The notes under the pieces are model-generated. The model saw only the letters and a program-made list of their open reading frames with translations. It was not told where the DNA came from and did no database searches. Below, in pieces: positions 39,746 to 47,826 of a stretch of 64,000 nucleotides of DNA (its first letter is position 1; the number at the start of each line of letters is the position of its first letter). Location of the stretch: NCBI RefSeq assembly GCF_021729035.1, contig NZ_JAJSAP010000004.1:186001-250000 (forward strand). Reading direction: 5' to 3'. A program made the translations under genes and the position numbers. The stretch comes from Microbulbifer sediminum. Its GTDB lineage: Bacteria; Pseudomonadota; Gammaproteobacteria; Pseudomonadales; Cellvibrionaceae.

Positions 39746-40753
39746 TCAGCCCGAGGCGCGATTAGCAACAAATAGCGCTTCAGCCAAGTCTGCGGCTAGG
39801 CAGTCCAATTCATCTGCATTCGGCTTTTGTGGACTCGGAGGCTCAACTTCCTTACCTAAATAGGCATCTATGGACCACCAGCGATTATCCGACTCAACCG
39901 CAGCGCGCTCTTCCGGGCTCATTAATTTTAAAAGTTCTTCATTATTCTGCTTCAGTCGACTTAAAATGGAATTACCAATATCCACAGGAATAACCCAAGG
40001 GGGTGCCCCAGATAGACTTAAATGCCGAGCCAAGACAAAATCTATACCCGAACGATGGGGTGAGGGTCTCAACCTAGCGGAATGGCGCTGGAATAGCCGT
40101 AAAATACTTGCTGGCAAACTTGCATTTGCCCTGCTAGCTTGAACGGAGCCTGGATCGCAGCCCAAAGCAGTTAGACACTGATCAATGATATTACCACCTA
40201 ACGGGTGAACGAGGATTTCAGTGCCTGGAAAGAGCTTCTGAATTTTCTTTAGTGAGGTTAACCAGTCGCAAACGTTAGCAGCATGCTCGACCCATTTTTC
40301 AAAACCATCTCCGGACCATGCACCCCACTGCCACCAACCAGAATTAATAAATTCCAATGGAGGGCGAACAAATGCAATAATCTTCACTCGGCCCTTCCAG
40401 AATGGGAGAACGAAGGAGGCTAAATCTTGCGGATTACCAGACCAAGCCTCCCTCGACAGAAGCAGAGAGTCGACCTTTAACTCTTCTATTTTGCTCCACC
40501 ACTGCGAATGATCGAGATGCTCAGCTCTACCGAGCTCAGCAGATGCGGACGCCACATAACCGGAGTTACTTTTAGCTACCGAGCGATAAATTTCTTCGCC
40601 AAGCACTAATTTTCCAGACGGAAGAATTGCACCATAACATCCGATTCCACCTTCAGAAGTTCTGAATATAGGACTCTGAGAAAAGGTCGACTGAATCGAG
40701 CTAGAGCCACACTTTGGAAATCCCACGTGAAGCACTAAAGTACGGTCTGACAT
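39746..40753 (-). CDS. Sulfotransferase-like protein
   Basis: This 335-aa protein begins LVLHVGFPKCGSSSIQSTF, a P-loop like the 5'-phosphosulfate-binding motif of sulfotransferases, and has IIAFVRPPLEFINSGWWQWG near residue 125 at the place of the 3'-phosphate site. The rest is divergent, so acceptor and even activity are uncertain. ATG 40753 follows GAGG with a 5-nt gap; the GTG at 40756 does not. It lies in the AT-rich segment of the capsule locus and would be the second sulfotransferase within it. Confidence 0.72.
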   Translation of the reverse strand: MSDRTLVLHVGFPKCGSSSIQSTFSQSPIFRTSEGGIGCYGAILPSGKLVLGEEIYRSVAKSNSGYVASASAELGRAEHLDHSQWWSKIEELKVDSLLLSREAWSGNPQDLASFVLPFWKGRVKIIAFVRPPLEFINSGWWQWGAWSGDGFEKWVEHAANVCDWLTSLKKIQKLFPGTEILVHPLGGNIIDQCLTALGCDPGSVQASRANASLPASILRLFQRHSARLRPSPHRSGIDFVLARHLSLSGAPPWVIPVDIGNSILSRLKQNNEELLKLMSPEERAAVESDNRWWSIDAYLGKEVEPPSPQKPNADELDCLAADLAEALFVANRASG

Positions 40754-40924
40754 CACAACCTCAAAAAAATAGAAAATTTAGTTGAAAGCATTAAAACTAA
40801 CGCTAAAAAACAATCTGAATAACTAATAGGCGCCGTCCTAGCAACGACATTACCTCTACCCATTAATCGAGGGCAAACACCATATAACCAACAACAAAGC
40901 CCTACACTATTACCCCAGAAAGCA
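40754..40924. other. AT-rich gap in the capsule locus
   Basis: No gene seen; it is rich in A/T tracts and could hold a promoter for the sulfotransferase and kds genes downstream on the minus strand, but no boxes are assigned. Confidence 0.35.
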
Positions 40925-42058
40925 CTAACTTGAGAATAAAGATCGCGGCCTCAAGAATCTAAATTTTTTCGAATATGATTCATTAGGTACCACTCGTTCT
41001 TTGGCAGCCCCGGGACAATTATTTGAGAACATATCCCAAAATTTTGAACACTCGTTATCAACACTCGCAGACAGCAATACATCTTCCCTCATTCGCACTA
41101 ATTCAGAGCCACCAATAGTACCTCCAAAGCGACTAAGTTCTCGATCCCAGTCCCCGGGGGTGGAACAGGTGGTTAATAAATCACTTTGAAACCGAGTTAT
41201 GTCAGGAATAGGGGATGCAAAAACCTTGGTATTAAAAATCGCACTCTCAAAAAACTTTAATCCACTTTTACAGGAATTAAATATTGATGCTTCTAACGGA
41301 GCAATGATCGCGTTGCACAGCGAGACATACGAAGCCATCTTATAGTAACTTTGCAGCGGAAGGTGAGAAACCTGCCCGGTGTTCATAAGTCTGTCGCTCA
41401 CCTCAAGCGGGCCCATGAGCAACAGCGAAAACTCTTGATTACTCTCGAGGAGCTTTAACAGTGCTCCTTCCACCATCCTGAAGTCCTTATCATGGCTCTT
41501 CGTTCCTGAAAAATATCCGAGGGTATATTTTTTATGCAATTGCTGAGAACATATGATCTTCGCAAAATCAACGTAATCGGATGTCAGACCATTATGCACC
41601 ACAGTTACATCAATATGCGGGAACAGCTCCTTCATCCTTTGCATCAGGGGTTCAGTCGACACAGTTGCCTTATCAAATAATGAAAGTGCCGATGCATTTC
41701 TATCAAAAATTTCACAAACTTCTCTAGCATTCGCCCTACCATTTTTGTAGATAGAACTATTTAACGCGTTACTAACATCAAAAATCAGATCATCATAGTC
41801 CGCCGCCAGGTATCGCTCCTTTACTTTTGCCTTCGCAATAAACTCAATCAACTCAGTAGAAAAGCTTGGACGATGAAAAATAAAGGCATCAAAATTATCT
41901 AGGAGACTGTCACATAGCTCGTCCTGTGAAATAACACACGTTTTCCAACCATACTTACGCTCAAGCGCAAAGGCAAAATTAAAACAACGGTACCGAACCG
42001 ATGGGTCAAAGTAGGGCCGGCTAATCCTGGATGTATTCGTTACAAAAAGGACTTTCAC
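40925..42058 (-). CDS. Glycosyltransferase, GT4/GT1-like
   Basis: This 377-aa protein has a GT-B look: N-half VKVLFVTNTSRISRPY and FDAFIFHRPS, linker TVVHNGLTSDYVDF, then the donor half starting LGYFSGTKSHDKDFRMVEG and containing LLLMGPLEVS and KSGLKFFESAIFNTKVFASP (the EX7E-type region). It resembles the C-terminal half of the enzyme at 27842. Donor and acceptor are unknown; a capsule role is inferred from context. GTG at 42058 is preferred because GGTGGAG precedes it; an ATG six codons upstream lies in that site. AT-rich, unlike the housekeeping genes. Confidence 0.75.
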   Translation of the reverse strand: MKVLFVTNTSRISRPYFDPSVRYRCFNFAFALERKYGWKTCVISQDELCDSLLDNFDAFIFHRPSFSTELIEFIAKAKVKERYLAADYDDLIFDVSNALNSSIYKNGRANAREVCEIFDRNASALSLFDKATVSTEPLMQRMKELFPHIDVTVVHNGLTSDYVDFAKIICSQQLHKKYTLGYFSGTKSHDKDFRMVEGALLKLLESNQEFSLLLMGPLEVSDRLMNTGQVSHLPLQSYYKMASYVSLCNAIIAPLEASIFNSCKSGLKFFESAIFNTKVFASPIPDITRFQSDLLTTCSTPGDWDRELSRFGGTIGGSELVRMREDVLLSASVDNECSKFWDMFSNNCPGAAKERVVPNESYSKKFRFLRPRSLFSS

Positions 42059-42087
42059 AAATATTTCTCCACCCAAAAAATCAAAAA

Positions 42088-42477
42088 TTATTTAACTAGG
42101 TTAAATTCCGAATAGAAGCCTTGATTGATAAATCCGATTTTCAACCTGGCTTTATCTACACAGCCGAGATTAACCTTAGAGTGGAAACCAACCATTTCAG
42201 AGCGCAACTCGAAAACTCGCCTAACATCGGGTCTCATTGCACCACAGAAGGAAATTACATACCTATCGCCATCGTGAAAGTAAATTATATCTGGGGAGAA
42301 TTTCTTTGCTGTACAGAATGCCCACCCCCTAACCTCTACAATCTCCTCGGTGATTACTAACGAATCAATATGAAACTTGACCGAATCACCATGCGCAGCG
42401 CCCTTTTGTCCAATAAAAGAGGCAACAAGGCGATCAAAATCAGACCTATTGACAGGCTTATTACTTGGATCAAACAT
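42088..42477 (-). CDS. Small GWA-domain protein of unknown function
   Basis: This 129-aa protein is mostly one beta-rich module: VITEEIVEVRGWAFCTAKKF, then IIYFHDGDRYVISF, GAMRPDVRRVF and GFHSKVNLG. The same layout (GWA, a strand pair, an R-P/D-V segment, then G-F) is at the C-terminus of the sulfotransferase at 33096, but here it is free-standing. No signal peptide or membrane segment. It overlaps the end of the upstream Kps-like gene, so the two are coupled. The start is either ATG 42477 (better ribosome-binding spacing) or 42489. Function unknown; I suspect a glycan-binding or accessory role. Confidence 0.6.
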   Translation of the reverse strand: MFDPSNKPVNRSDFDRLVASFIGQKGAAHGDSVKFHIDSLVITEEIVEVRGWAFCTAKKFSPDIIYFHDGDRYVISFCGAMRPDVRRVFELRSEMVGFHSKVNLGCVDKARLKIGFINQGFYSEFNLVK

Positions 42478-43783
42478 CGACAACAACATCCTTCAAAAAC
42501 TCGTTATCCAATCCCTGCTTAGAAAGCCTTATAAAGTCAGGTACAGAAAAAGACTTAGCTGAAGTTAGCGTAAGCAGCTCAACACGTTTGAAAAACTTTT
42601 GAGAATATACAGATTCTGGGCTAAGAAAATAATTCCGCAGGATAAAGCCAACCAGGTATTCAATGTTATTTTTGTATGCGGATAGATCAAACCGATCAGA
42701 CAAGACACACTCGAGTGTCGGAAATACGCCTTTCACTTTATACATCGCATCTCCAAGCACGCAAACCACCTTACCAAGCAGTAAGCTTTCAAACCCTAAA
42801 GAACTATTTATCGTAACAACCAGGTCGACGGAATTGATTAGCTCTAAGTTTTCCAGTGACGACACACCTTCATCCAAGATCGTAACGTTCGGCAGGCTTT
42901 TCGCGTACTCGATACACTTCGTCTGATGAAGGTAATTTACTGGTCGTAACTTGGCTGCGGGATGCGTCTTTACCACCACATGATATCCCCCGTCCAACAA
43001 CAGTTGTACAGTTTTTTTTAAAAAATCAAGCGGCGTTTCGAACGGTGAGTAAAGTAATATATTCGCATCGTCATACAACTGTAAGGGAAGAAGTGCCACC
43101 TTTTCGGCGTTCAAAATTGCGCCATCCTTAAAGACTCTTTTTCCTGCATCAAATGGCGTTCTAGTTTCCGCTTGGTTTTGACTATCTATTGACAATAAGA
43201 GCCGCGCAAAATGTGGATCTAGAGGCTCGGAAAAGCGCTTGATATCTTTGATAGTGAGCTTTAAAGGAGAGGCGTTTCCATTAACACCGCGGGGATCCAA
43301 TATCAAGTACTCTGGGAATGGGCTTCTTATACTTCCCAACTCCATGTGCAGCAATACCACTTTATTTTTCTTACAAAATTTTTCCAATGCGCCATTTTGG
43401 CCCCAGCAAATTAGAACATCAAAATCGAAGCTTTTGGTCTTGACGTCAGTGAGCAGCTTATCCGTGAACTTTGAGAACTCCCCCTTGCCACGCATCAAAT
43501 CCTTCCAAATCTCGATCCCCTTTGCCCTCCAGTCAACCAACATGTCTTCAATAGTTGAGTCAATTTCAGGATCTAGAACATGGAGGGCTGGCCTCACGAC
43601 CGGCCTTTTTTCTAAAAGCTCATTATGCACGTGCTGATTGGCAAGAATTTTAACTTTTATCTTTTTTTCCAAGATATAATCGAGATTATTTTCAATAATA
43701 TCAGCGAATTTTGACGCGACTGCAGAGTGCTGATGAAAACTATTCCTGATAGGTAGTGGTTCTGCGTAAAACAATATATTCAT
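42470..43783 (-). CDS. Capsule_synth-like glycosyltransferase (KpsS/KpsC-related)
   Basis: This 437-aa protein shares the hallmarks of the Kps Kdo-transferase superfamily: VVVKTHPAAKLRPV (compare IKHHPMD in KpsS and YKPHPDV in KpsC), a late DLVVTINSSLGFESLLLGKVV and ILLYSPFETPLDFLKK. It is therefore a third such protein beside kpsS and kpsC. It may transfer Kdo or a similar acidic sugar within the repeat unit, but this is inference. ATG 43783 is chosen; a TTG three codons upstream is possible. AT-rich, in the serotype-like segment. Confidence 0.7.
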   Translation of the reverse strand: MNILFYAEPLPIRNSFHQHSAVASKFADIIENNLDYILEKKIKVKILANQHVHNELLEKRPVVRPALHVLDPEIDSTIEDMLVDWRAKGIEIWKDLMRGKGEFSKFTDKLLTDVKTKSFDFDVLICWGQNGALEKFCKKNKVVLLHMELGSIRSPFPEYLILDPRGVNGNASPLKLTIKDIKRFSEPLDPHFARLLLSIDSQNQAETRTPFDAGKRVFKDGAILNAEKVALLPLQLYDDANILLYSPFETPLDFLKKTVQLLLDGGYHVVVKTHPAAKLRPVNYLHQTKCIEYAKSLPNVTILDEGVSSLENLELINSVDLVVTINSSLGFESLLLGKVVCVLGDAMYKVKGVFPTLECVLSDRFDLSAYKNNIEYLVGFILRNYFLSPESVYSQKFFKRVELLTLTSAKSFSVPDFIRLSKQGLDNEFLKDVVVDV

Positions 43784-43847
43784 TTTTGCCAAACACCGGA
43801 CTTAAATTTTAATGGACGTCGTAAAAGCACGTAACGCGCCGATACCT

Positions 43848-44912
43848 TCAATCTGATTTTTTGGCCCACCACCTGTCATTACAAAGATACCAGCTGATAG
43901 TCTTTTCGATGCCCTGCGAGAAGGAGAAGCACGGCTCGTAATCGAGCTCGTCTCTAGATTTTATTGGGTCTATCGCATAGCGCCTATCATGGCCGGCACG
44001 GTCTTCCACAAAAGTAATTAGATCTTCAGCACGGGCCTTAATGGCTCTAGTGGCTGAAGGATATTTTTCAACCAAGGCCGGATCGTTCATAAACGCCTTA
44101 TTCATTAGCTCACATACGAGCTTCACGATATCGATATTGGCCCACTCGTTAATACCGCCGATGTTGTAGCACTCTCCCAGGCGACCTTTCTTTATCACCA
44201 ATTCGATTCCGCGAGCATGGTCCTCCACATACAGCCAGTCCCGAATCTGTTTGCCATCGCCATAGATTGGCAGCGGCTTGTCCTGCAGGATATTCGTGAT
44301 CACCAGCGGTATCAGCTTCTCCGGAAAGTGATAGGGCCCGTAGTTATTGGAGCAGTTGCTGGTGGTGACCTTCAGTCCGTAAGTGTGGTGGTATGCGCGG
44401 ACCAAGTGGTCCGATGCCGCCTTGCTGGCAGAATATGGGCTGTTTGGTGCGTAGGGGGTGGTCTCACTAAACGCTGGATCATTCGGGCCCAGGGTACCGT
44501 ACACCTCGTCGGTGGAGACGTGGTGGAAGCGGTGGCTCTCTTTGTTCAGCCCCTCATCCAGCCATATTTTCTTCGCGGCCTTGAGCAGGCTGTGGGTGCC
44601 GATGATATTGGTTTCGATAAAGGCATCGGGGCCCGTAATCGAGCGGTCTACATGACTCTCTGCGGCGAAGTGCACCAGGGTATCGATGCGGTGCTCTTTC
44701 AGGAGCATTTCTACCAGAGCCGTATCACAGATATTGCCGTGACAGAAAAAGAAGTTCGGGTTTTGTGCGACCGGGGCCAGGTTGGCTTTGTTACCGGCAT
44801 AGGTCAGCGCGTCCAGCACGACGACTTTGTCTTCTGGATAGGTTCTCATCCAGTAGTGGACGAAGTTGGCGCCGATGAAGCCGGCGCCGCCGGTTACTAG
44901 TAGGTTGCTCAT
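43848..44912 (-). CDS. rfbB: dTDP-glucose 4,6-dehydratase
   Basis: RfbB/RmlB (354 aa) makes dTDP-4-keto-6-deoxyglucose, step 2 of dTDP-L-rhamnose synthesis. The NAD motif is VTGGAGFIGANFVHYW, with HFAAESHVDRSI, the STDEVYG segment with catalytic Asp/Glu, and YSASKAASDHLVRAYH holding the YxxxK pair. Length is normal. It is the last of the four rhamnose genes transcribed rfbA-C-D-B. Base composition is intermediate between the AT-rich segment and the rest. Confidence 0.96.
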   Translation of the reverse strand: MSNLLVTGGAGFIGANFVHYWMRTYPEDKVVVLDALTYAGNKANLAPVAQNPNFFFCHGNICDTALVEMLLKEHRIDTLVHFAAESHVDRSITGPDAFIETNIIGTHSLLKAAKKIWLDEGLNKESHRFHHVSTDEVYGTLGPNDPAFSETTPYAPNSPYSASKAASDHLVRAYHHTYGLKVTTSNCSNNYGPYHFPEKLIPLVITNILQDKPLPIYGDGKQIRDWLYVEDHARGIELVIKKGRLGECYNIGGINEWANIDIVKLVCELMNKAFMNDPALVEKYPSATRAIKARAEDLITFVEDRAGHDRRYAIDPIKSRDELDYEPCFSFSQGIEKTISWYLCNDRWWAKKSD

Positions 44913-44946
44913 TGCTTGCGTGTCTTCTGTGTTCTTTCCGTCTGCT

Positions 44947-44971
44947 GGTCGCGGCCATGGGCCGCTCCTAC
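44947..44971 (-). repeat. REP-like palindrome
   Basis: GGTCGCGGCC, then ATG, then GGCCGCTCCTAC on the plus strand, nearly identical to the 25683 copy. It lies between rfbD and rfbB. Confidence 0.75.
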
Positions 44972-45035
44972 AGGTCTTAAATTTTTTCTGGATCCAGGGT
45001 TCGGCGGTGCGCTGGCCCAGCGGGATGCCGAATTC

Positions 45036-45905
45036 CTATTGGGTTTTGCTTTGCAGGACCTCGCGGAGGATCTGGCGCCAGTGCGTTGGCCTGAAGCCGC
45101 TGCCGAAGTCTTCTACCCGCTTTTCCAGCACGCTGTAGGGCGGGCGGGTGGCGGGAGTCGGGTAATCGGTAGTGGTGATCGGGGTTATGTACACCTGCTT
45201 ATTGGCCGGGATCAGGCCGGAGGTTTTGCCTTCCTCGTAAATTGCCACGGCGAAGTCATACCAGCTGGCGGCGCCGGCGTCGGTGCAGTGGTAGATGCCA
45301 TGGGCGCACTCGTCGGCAGCCAATGCGTATAAAGCTTTTGCCAGGGTGCCGGTCCAGGTAGGTGTGCCAACCTGGTCCGCCACCACACCCAGCTGGTCTC
45401 GCTCATTCATCAAACGCAGCATGGTGTTGACGAAGTTGTTGCCGTGGACGGAGTACACCCAGGCGGTTCGGACGATGGCGGCTTCCGGCAGGATGGCCTG
45501 GACGGCGGCCTCGCCGGCGGCCTTGCTGCTGCCGTAGACGCCCAGAGGGCGGGTCGGGTCCTCGGTTGTATAGGGGGAGGACTTCTGGCCGTCGAAGACG
45601 AAATCCGTAGATACGTGGACAAGGCGGATGCCGCATTCCTTGCAGGCCTGGGCCAGGTTCTCGGGGCCAGTGGCGTTGATGGCGTAGGCGTTTTCCACAT
45701 CCGATTCCGCCCTGTCTACGGCGGTGTAGGCGGCGGCGTTGATTACGACATCCGGGCGGTGCTCGGCCAGGGCACTGAAGACGGCATCGCGGTTGGTGAT
45801 GTCCAGGTCTTCGCGGCCGAGGGCGATCAGTTCGGCGCCTTGCGGGGCGTCTTGCTGTAGCTGTTGGCCTAGTTGGCCGTTTTTGCCGGTAATTAATATT
45901 TTCAT
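45036..45905 (-). CDS. rfbD: dTDP-4-dehydrorhamnose reductase
   Basis: RfbD/RmlD (289 aa) reduces dTDP-4-keto-L-rhamnose to dTDP-L-rhamnose with NAD(P)H. The nucleotide motif is ILITGKNGQLGQQL (3-16), VVINAAAYTAVDRAE (53-67) is a family signature, and the catalytic Tyr124/Lys128 lie in GVYGSSKAAGE. It is the final pathway enzyme. Position between rfbC and rfbB, with repeat elements in both flanking gaps. Confidence 0.96.
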   Translation of the reverse strand: MKILITGKNGQLGQQLQQDAPQGAELIALGREDLDITNRDAVFSALAEHRPDVVINAAAYTAVDRAESDVENAYAINATGPENLAQACKECGIRLVHVSTDFVFDGQKSSPYTTEDPTRPLGVYGSSKAAGEAAVQAILPEAAIVRTAWVYSVHGNNFVNTMLRLMNERDQLGVVADQVGTPTWTGTLAKALYALAADECAHGIYHCTDAGAASWYDFAVAIYEEGKTSGLIPANKQVYITPITTTDYPTPATRPPYSVLEKRVEDFGSGFRPTHWRQILREVLQSKTQ

Positions 45906-45956
45906 TCGTTTCTGTGCGTATTTGCTTTTGTTGCGGTCGCGGCGGCTCTCTTCTTT

Positions 45957-46019
45957 TCGCCTGCAAGCAGGCTCCTACGTGGTTGCGAGTGCCTGTTCGC
46001 CTGCAGGGCAGGCTCCTAC
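45957..46019. repeat. Pair of palindromic repeats (CGCCTGC...GCAGGCTCCTAC)
   Basis: Two direct copies, TCGCCTGCAAGCAGGCTCCTAC (45957-45978, shown in parts: arms CCTGC/GCAGG) and a second at 45996-46019 with arms GCCTGC/GCAGGC. Both end GGCTCCTAC like the REP-like elements elsewhere, so they look like a variant REP pair. They fill the rfbC-rfbD gap. Confidence 0.65.
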
Positions 46020-46044
46020 GGTGGTGGAGCCTGCGCGTTTGGTA

Positions 46045-46593
46045 TCAATCGAAGGTGACGGCGTCTTTTAGCAGTTTGCCGTCGGCGTCTTTGGCAGAGA
46101 GCTTTGGTGGCTCGCCGTTTACCAGGGGCCAGTCGATGGCCAGTCCCGGGTCGTCCCAGCGGATGGAGTGCTCGTGCTCCGGTGCGTAGTAGTCGGTGCA
46201 CTTGTAGACGAACTCGGCGGTTTCGCTGGTGACGTAGAAGCCGTGGGCGAAGCCTTCCGGCACCCATAGCTGCCGCTTGTTTTCTGCCGAAAGGATGACG
46301 CCCACCCATTGTCCGAAGGTGGGGGAGCTTCTGCGCAGGTCTACGGCCACGTCGTATACCTCACCCTGGGTAACGCGCACCAGCTTGCCCTGGGTGTTCT
46401 GGGTCTGGTAATGCAGGCCGCGCAGGATGCCCTGGCTGGACTTGCTGTGGTTGTCCTGTACGAATATGCGGTCGGCGCATTCGCGGCTGAATACGTCGTG
46501 GCGGAAGGACTCGAAGAAAAACCCGCGCTCATCACCGAACACCCTGGGTTCGATGATTTTTACTTCTGGAATTTTTGTTTCGATAATTTTCAT
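46045..46593 (-). CDS. rfbC: dTDP-4-dehydrorhamnose 3,5-epimerase
   Basis: RfbC/RmlC (182 aa) epimerises C3 and C5 of dTDP-4-keto-6-deoxyglucose. The cupin fold is shown by RVFGDERGFFFESF, QDNHSKSSQGILRGLHYQ (with the active-site histidine), GEVYDVAVDLRRSSPTFGQW and PEGFAHGFYV. Length is typical. It follows rfbA by about 90 bp. Confidence 0.96.
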   Translation of the reverse strand: MKIIETKIPEVKIIEPRVFGDERGFFFESFRHDVFSRECADRIFVQDNHSKSSQGILRGLHYQTQNTQGKLVRVTQGEVYDVAVDLRRSSPTFGQWVGVILSAENKRQLWVPEGFAHGFYVTSETAEFVYKCTDYYAPEHEHSIRWDDPGLAIDWPLVNGEPPKLSAKDADGKLLKDAVTFD

Positions 46594-46684
46594 ACTGCTT
46601 ATCCTGGAAATCGTCTGCTCACCTGTCGGCCGTTTAGTTGTAAAACGTCCGGGCCGAATATTCGGTAATCTAAAACCCTGTGAA

Positions 46685-47626
46685 TCAACGCCCGAAGGCG
46701 TGGTCGCTGCGGGACTCGGCCAGTATCTGCATCAGGTACTCGCCATAGCCGCTCTTGATCAGCGGCTGGGCCTGGGCTTCCAGCTGGGCGGCATCAATAA
46801 ACCCCTTGCGATACGCCACTTCTTCCGGGCAGGCGATCTTCAGGCCCTGGCGCCGTTCGATGGTCTGCACATAGTGTGCGGCGTCCAGCAGGTTGTCGTG
46901 GGTACCGGTATCCAGCCAGGCGGAACCCCGGCCCATCAGCTCCACATTCAGCAGGCCCTGCTCCAGGTAGATACGGTTGAGGTCGGTGATTTCCAGCTCG
47001 CCGCGGTGGCTCGGCTTGATCTCCCGTGCCAGTTCGCACACCTGGCTGTCATAGAAGTACAGGCCGGTGACGGCGTAGTTGGACTTGGGCTGCGCCGGCT
47101 TTTCCTCGATGCTGATGACCTTGCCGCTGGCATCGAACTCGGCCACGCCGTAGGCACGGGGATCCGCCACGTGGTAGCCGAATACCGTGGCGCCCTGCTG
47201 GCGGGCGTCCGCATTGCGCAGCACTTCATTGAAGCGTTCCGCGTAGAAAATATTGTCGCCCAGCACCAGTGCACTCGGGCTGTTGCCCACGTGCTCGCGG
47301 CCGATAATAAAAGCCTGCGCCAGGCCATCCGGGGAGGGCTGCACGGCATAGCTGAGATTGACGCCCCACTGGCTGCCGTCACCCAGCAGGTTCTGGAACA
47401 GCTGCTGTTCGGTAGGCGTGGTGATGACCAGGATATCCCGTATCCCCGCCAGCATCAGCGTGGTGAGCGGGTAGTAGATCATCGGCTTGTCGTAAACCGG
47501 CATCAGCTGTTTGCTGACCCCCCTGGTGAGCGGGTACAGGCGCGTGCCCGAGCCACCGGCCAGGATAATGCCCTTGCGGGCGGAGAGTCCTTTCTCCATT
47601 GCAGGCGTGGCCTCCATAGCTTCCAT
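46685..47626 (-). CDS. rfbA: Glucose-1-phosphate thymidylyltransferase
   Basis: RfbA/RmlA (313 aa) makes dTDP-glucose, the first step to dTDP-rhamnose. The signature [20 protein letters not shown] and [20 protein letters not shown] are exact for the family, with VLGDNIFY and [20 protein letters not shown] further on. ATG 47626 follows AAAGGGG. It has about 15 extra N-terminal residues compared with the E. coli protein. First of rfbA-C-D-B, 200 bp after kpsD. Confidence 0.96.
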   Translation of the reverse strand: MEAMEATPAMEKGLSARKGIILAGGSGTRLYPLTRGVSKQLMPVYDKPMIYYPLTTLMLAGIRDILVITTPTEQQLFQNLLGDGSQWGVNLSYAVQPSPDGLAQAFIIGREHVGNSPSALVLGDNIFYAERFNEVLRNADARQQGATVFGYHVADPRAYGVAEFDASGKVISIEEKPAQPKSNYAVTGLYFYDSQVCELAREIKPSHRGELEITDLNRIYLEQGLLNVELMGRGSAWLDTGTHDNLLDAAHYVQTIERRQGLKIACPEEVAYRKGFIDAAQLEAQAQPLIKSGYGEYLMQILAESRSDHAFGR

Positions 47627-47826
47627 GGTTTTTCCCCTTTCTTGTTGTGCGCAGCGGCGGCTCCGGGCGGGTACGGCCAGAATCATCCCCACAATGATTC
47701 AAGTGCCGTGCCACCTTGCCCCGGAGTACTGCTGCTTCCCCAAATTGCGGTGTTGACACCGCGACCCCTTTTGCCTGTTTTCAGGCGTTAAGAATTTTTT
47801 GTTCTACGTTGTTTCTATATCAATTG

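Noticed and set aside
39544..39771. Short minus-strand frame after the 39746 sulfotransferase
   Set aside because: 75 codons overlapping the sulfotransferase end, low complexity and AT-rich; more likely chance.
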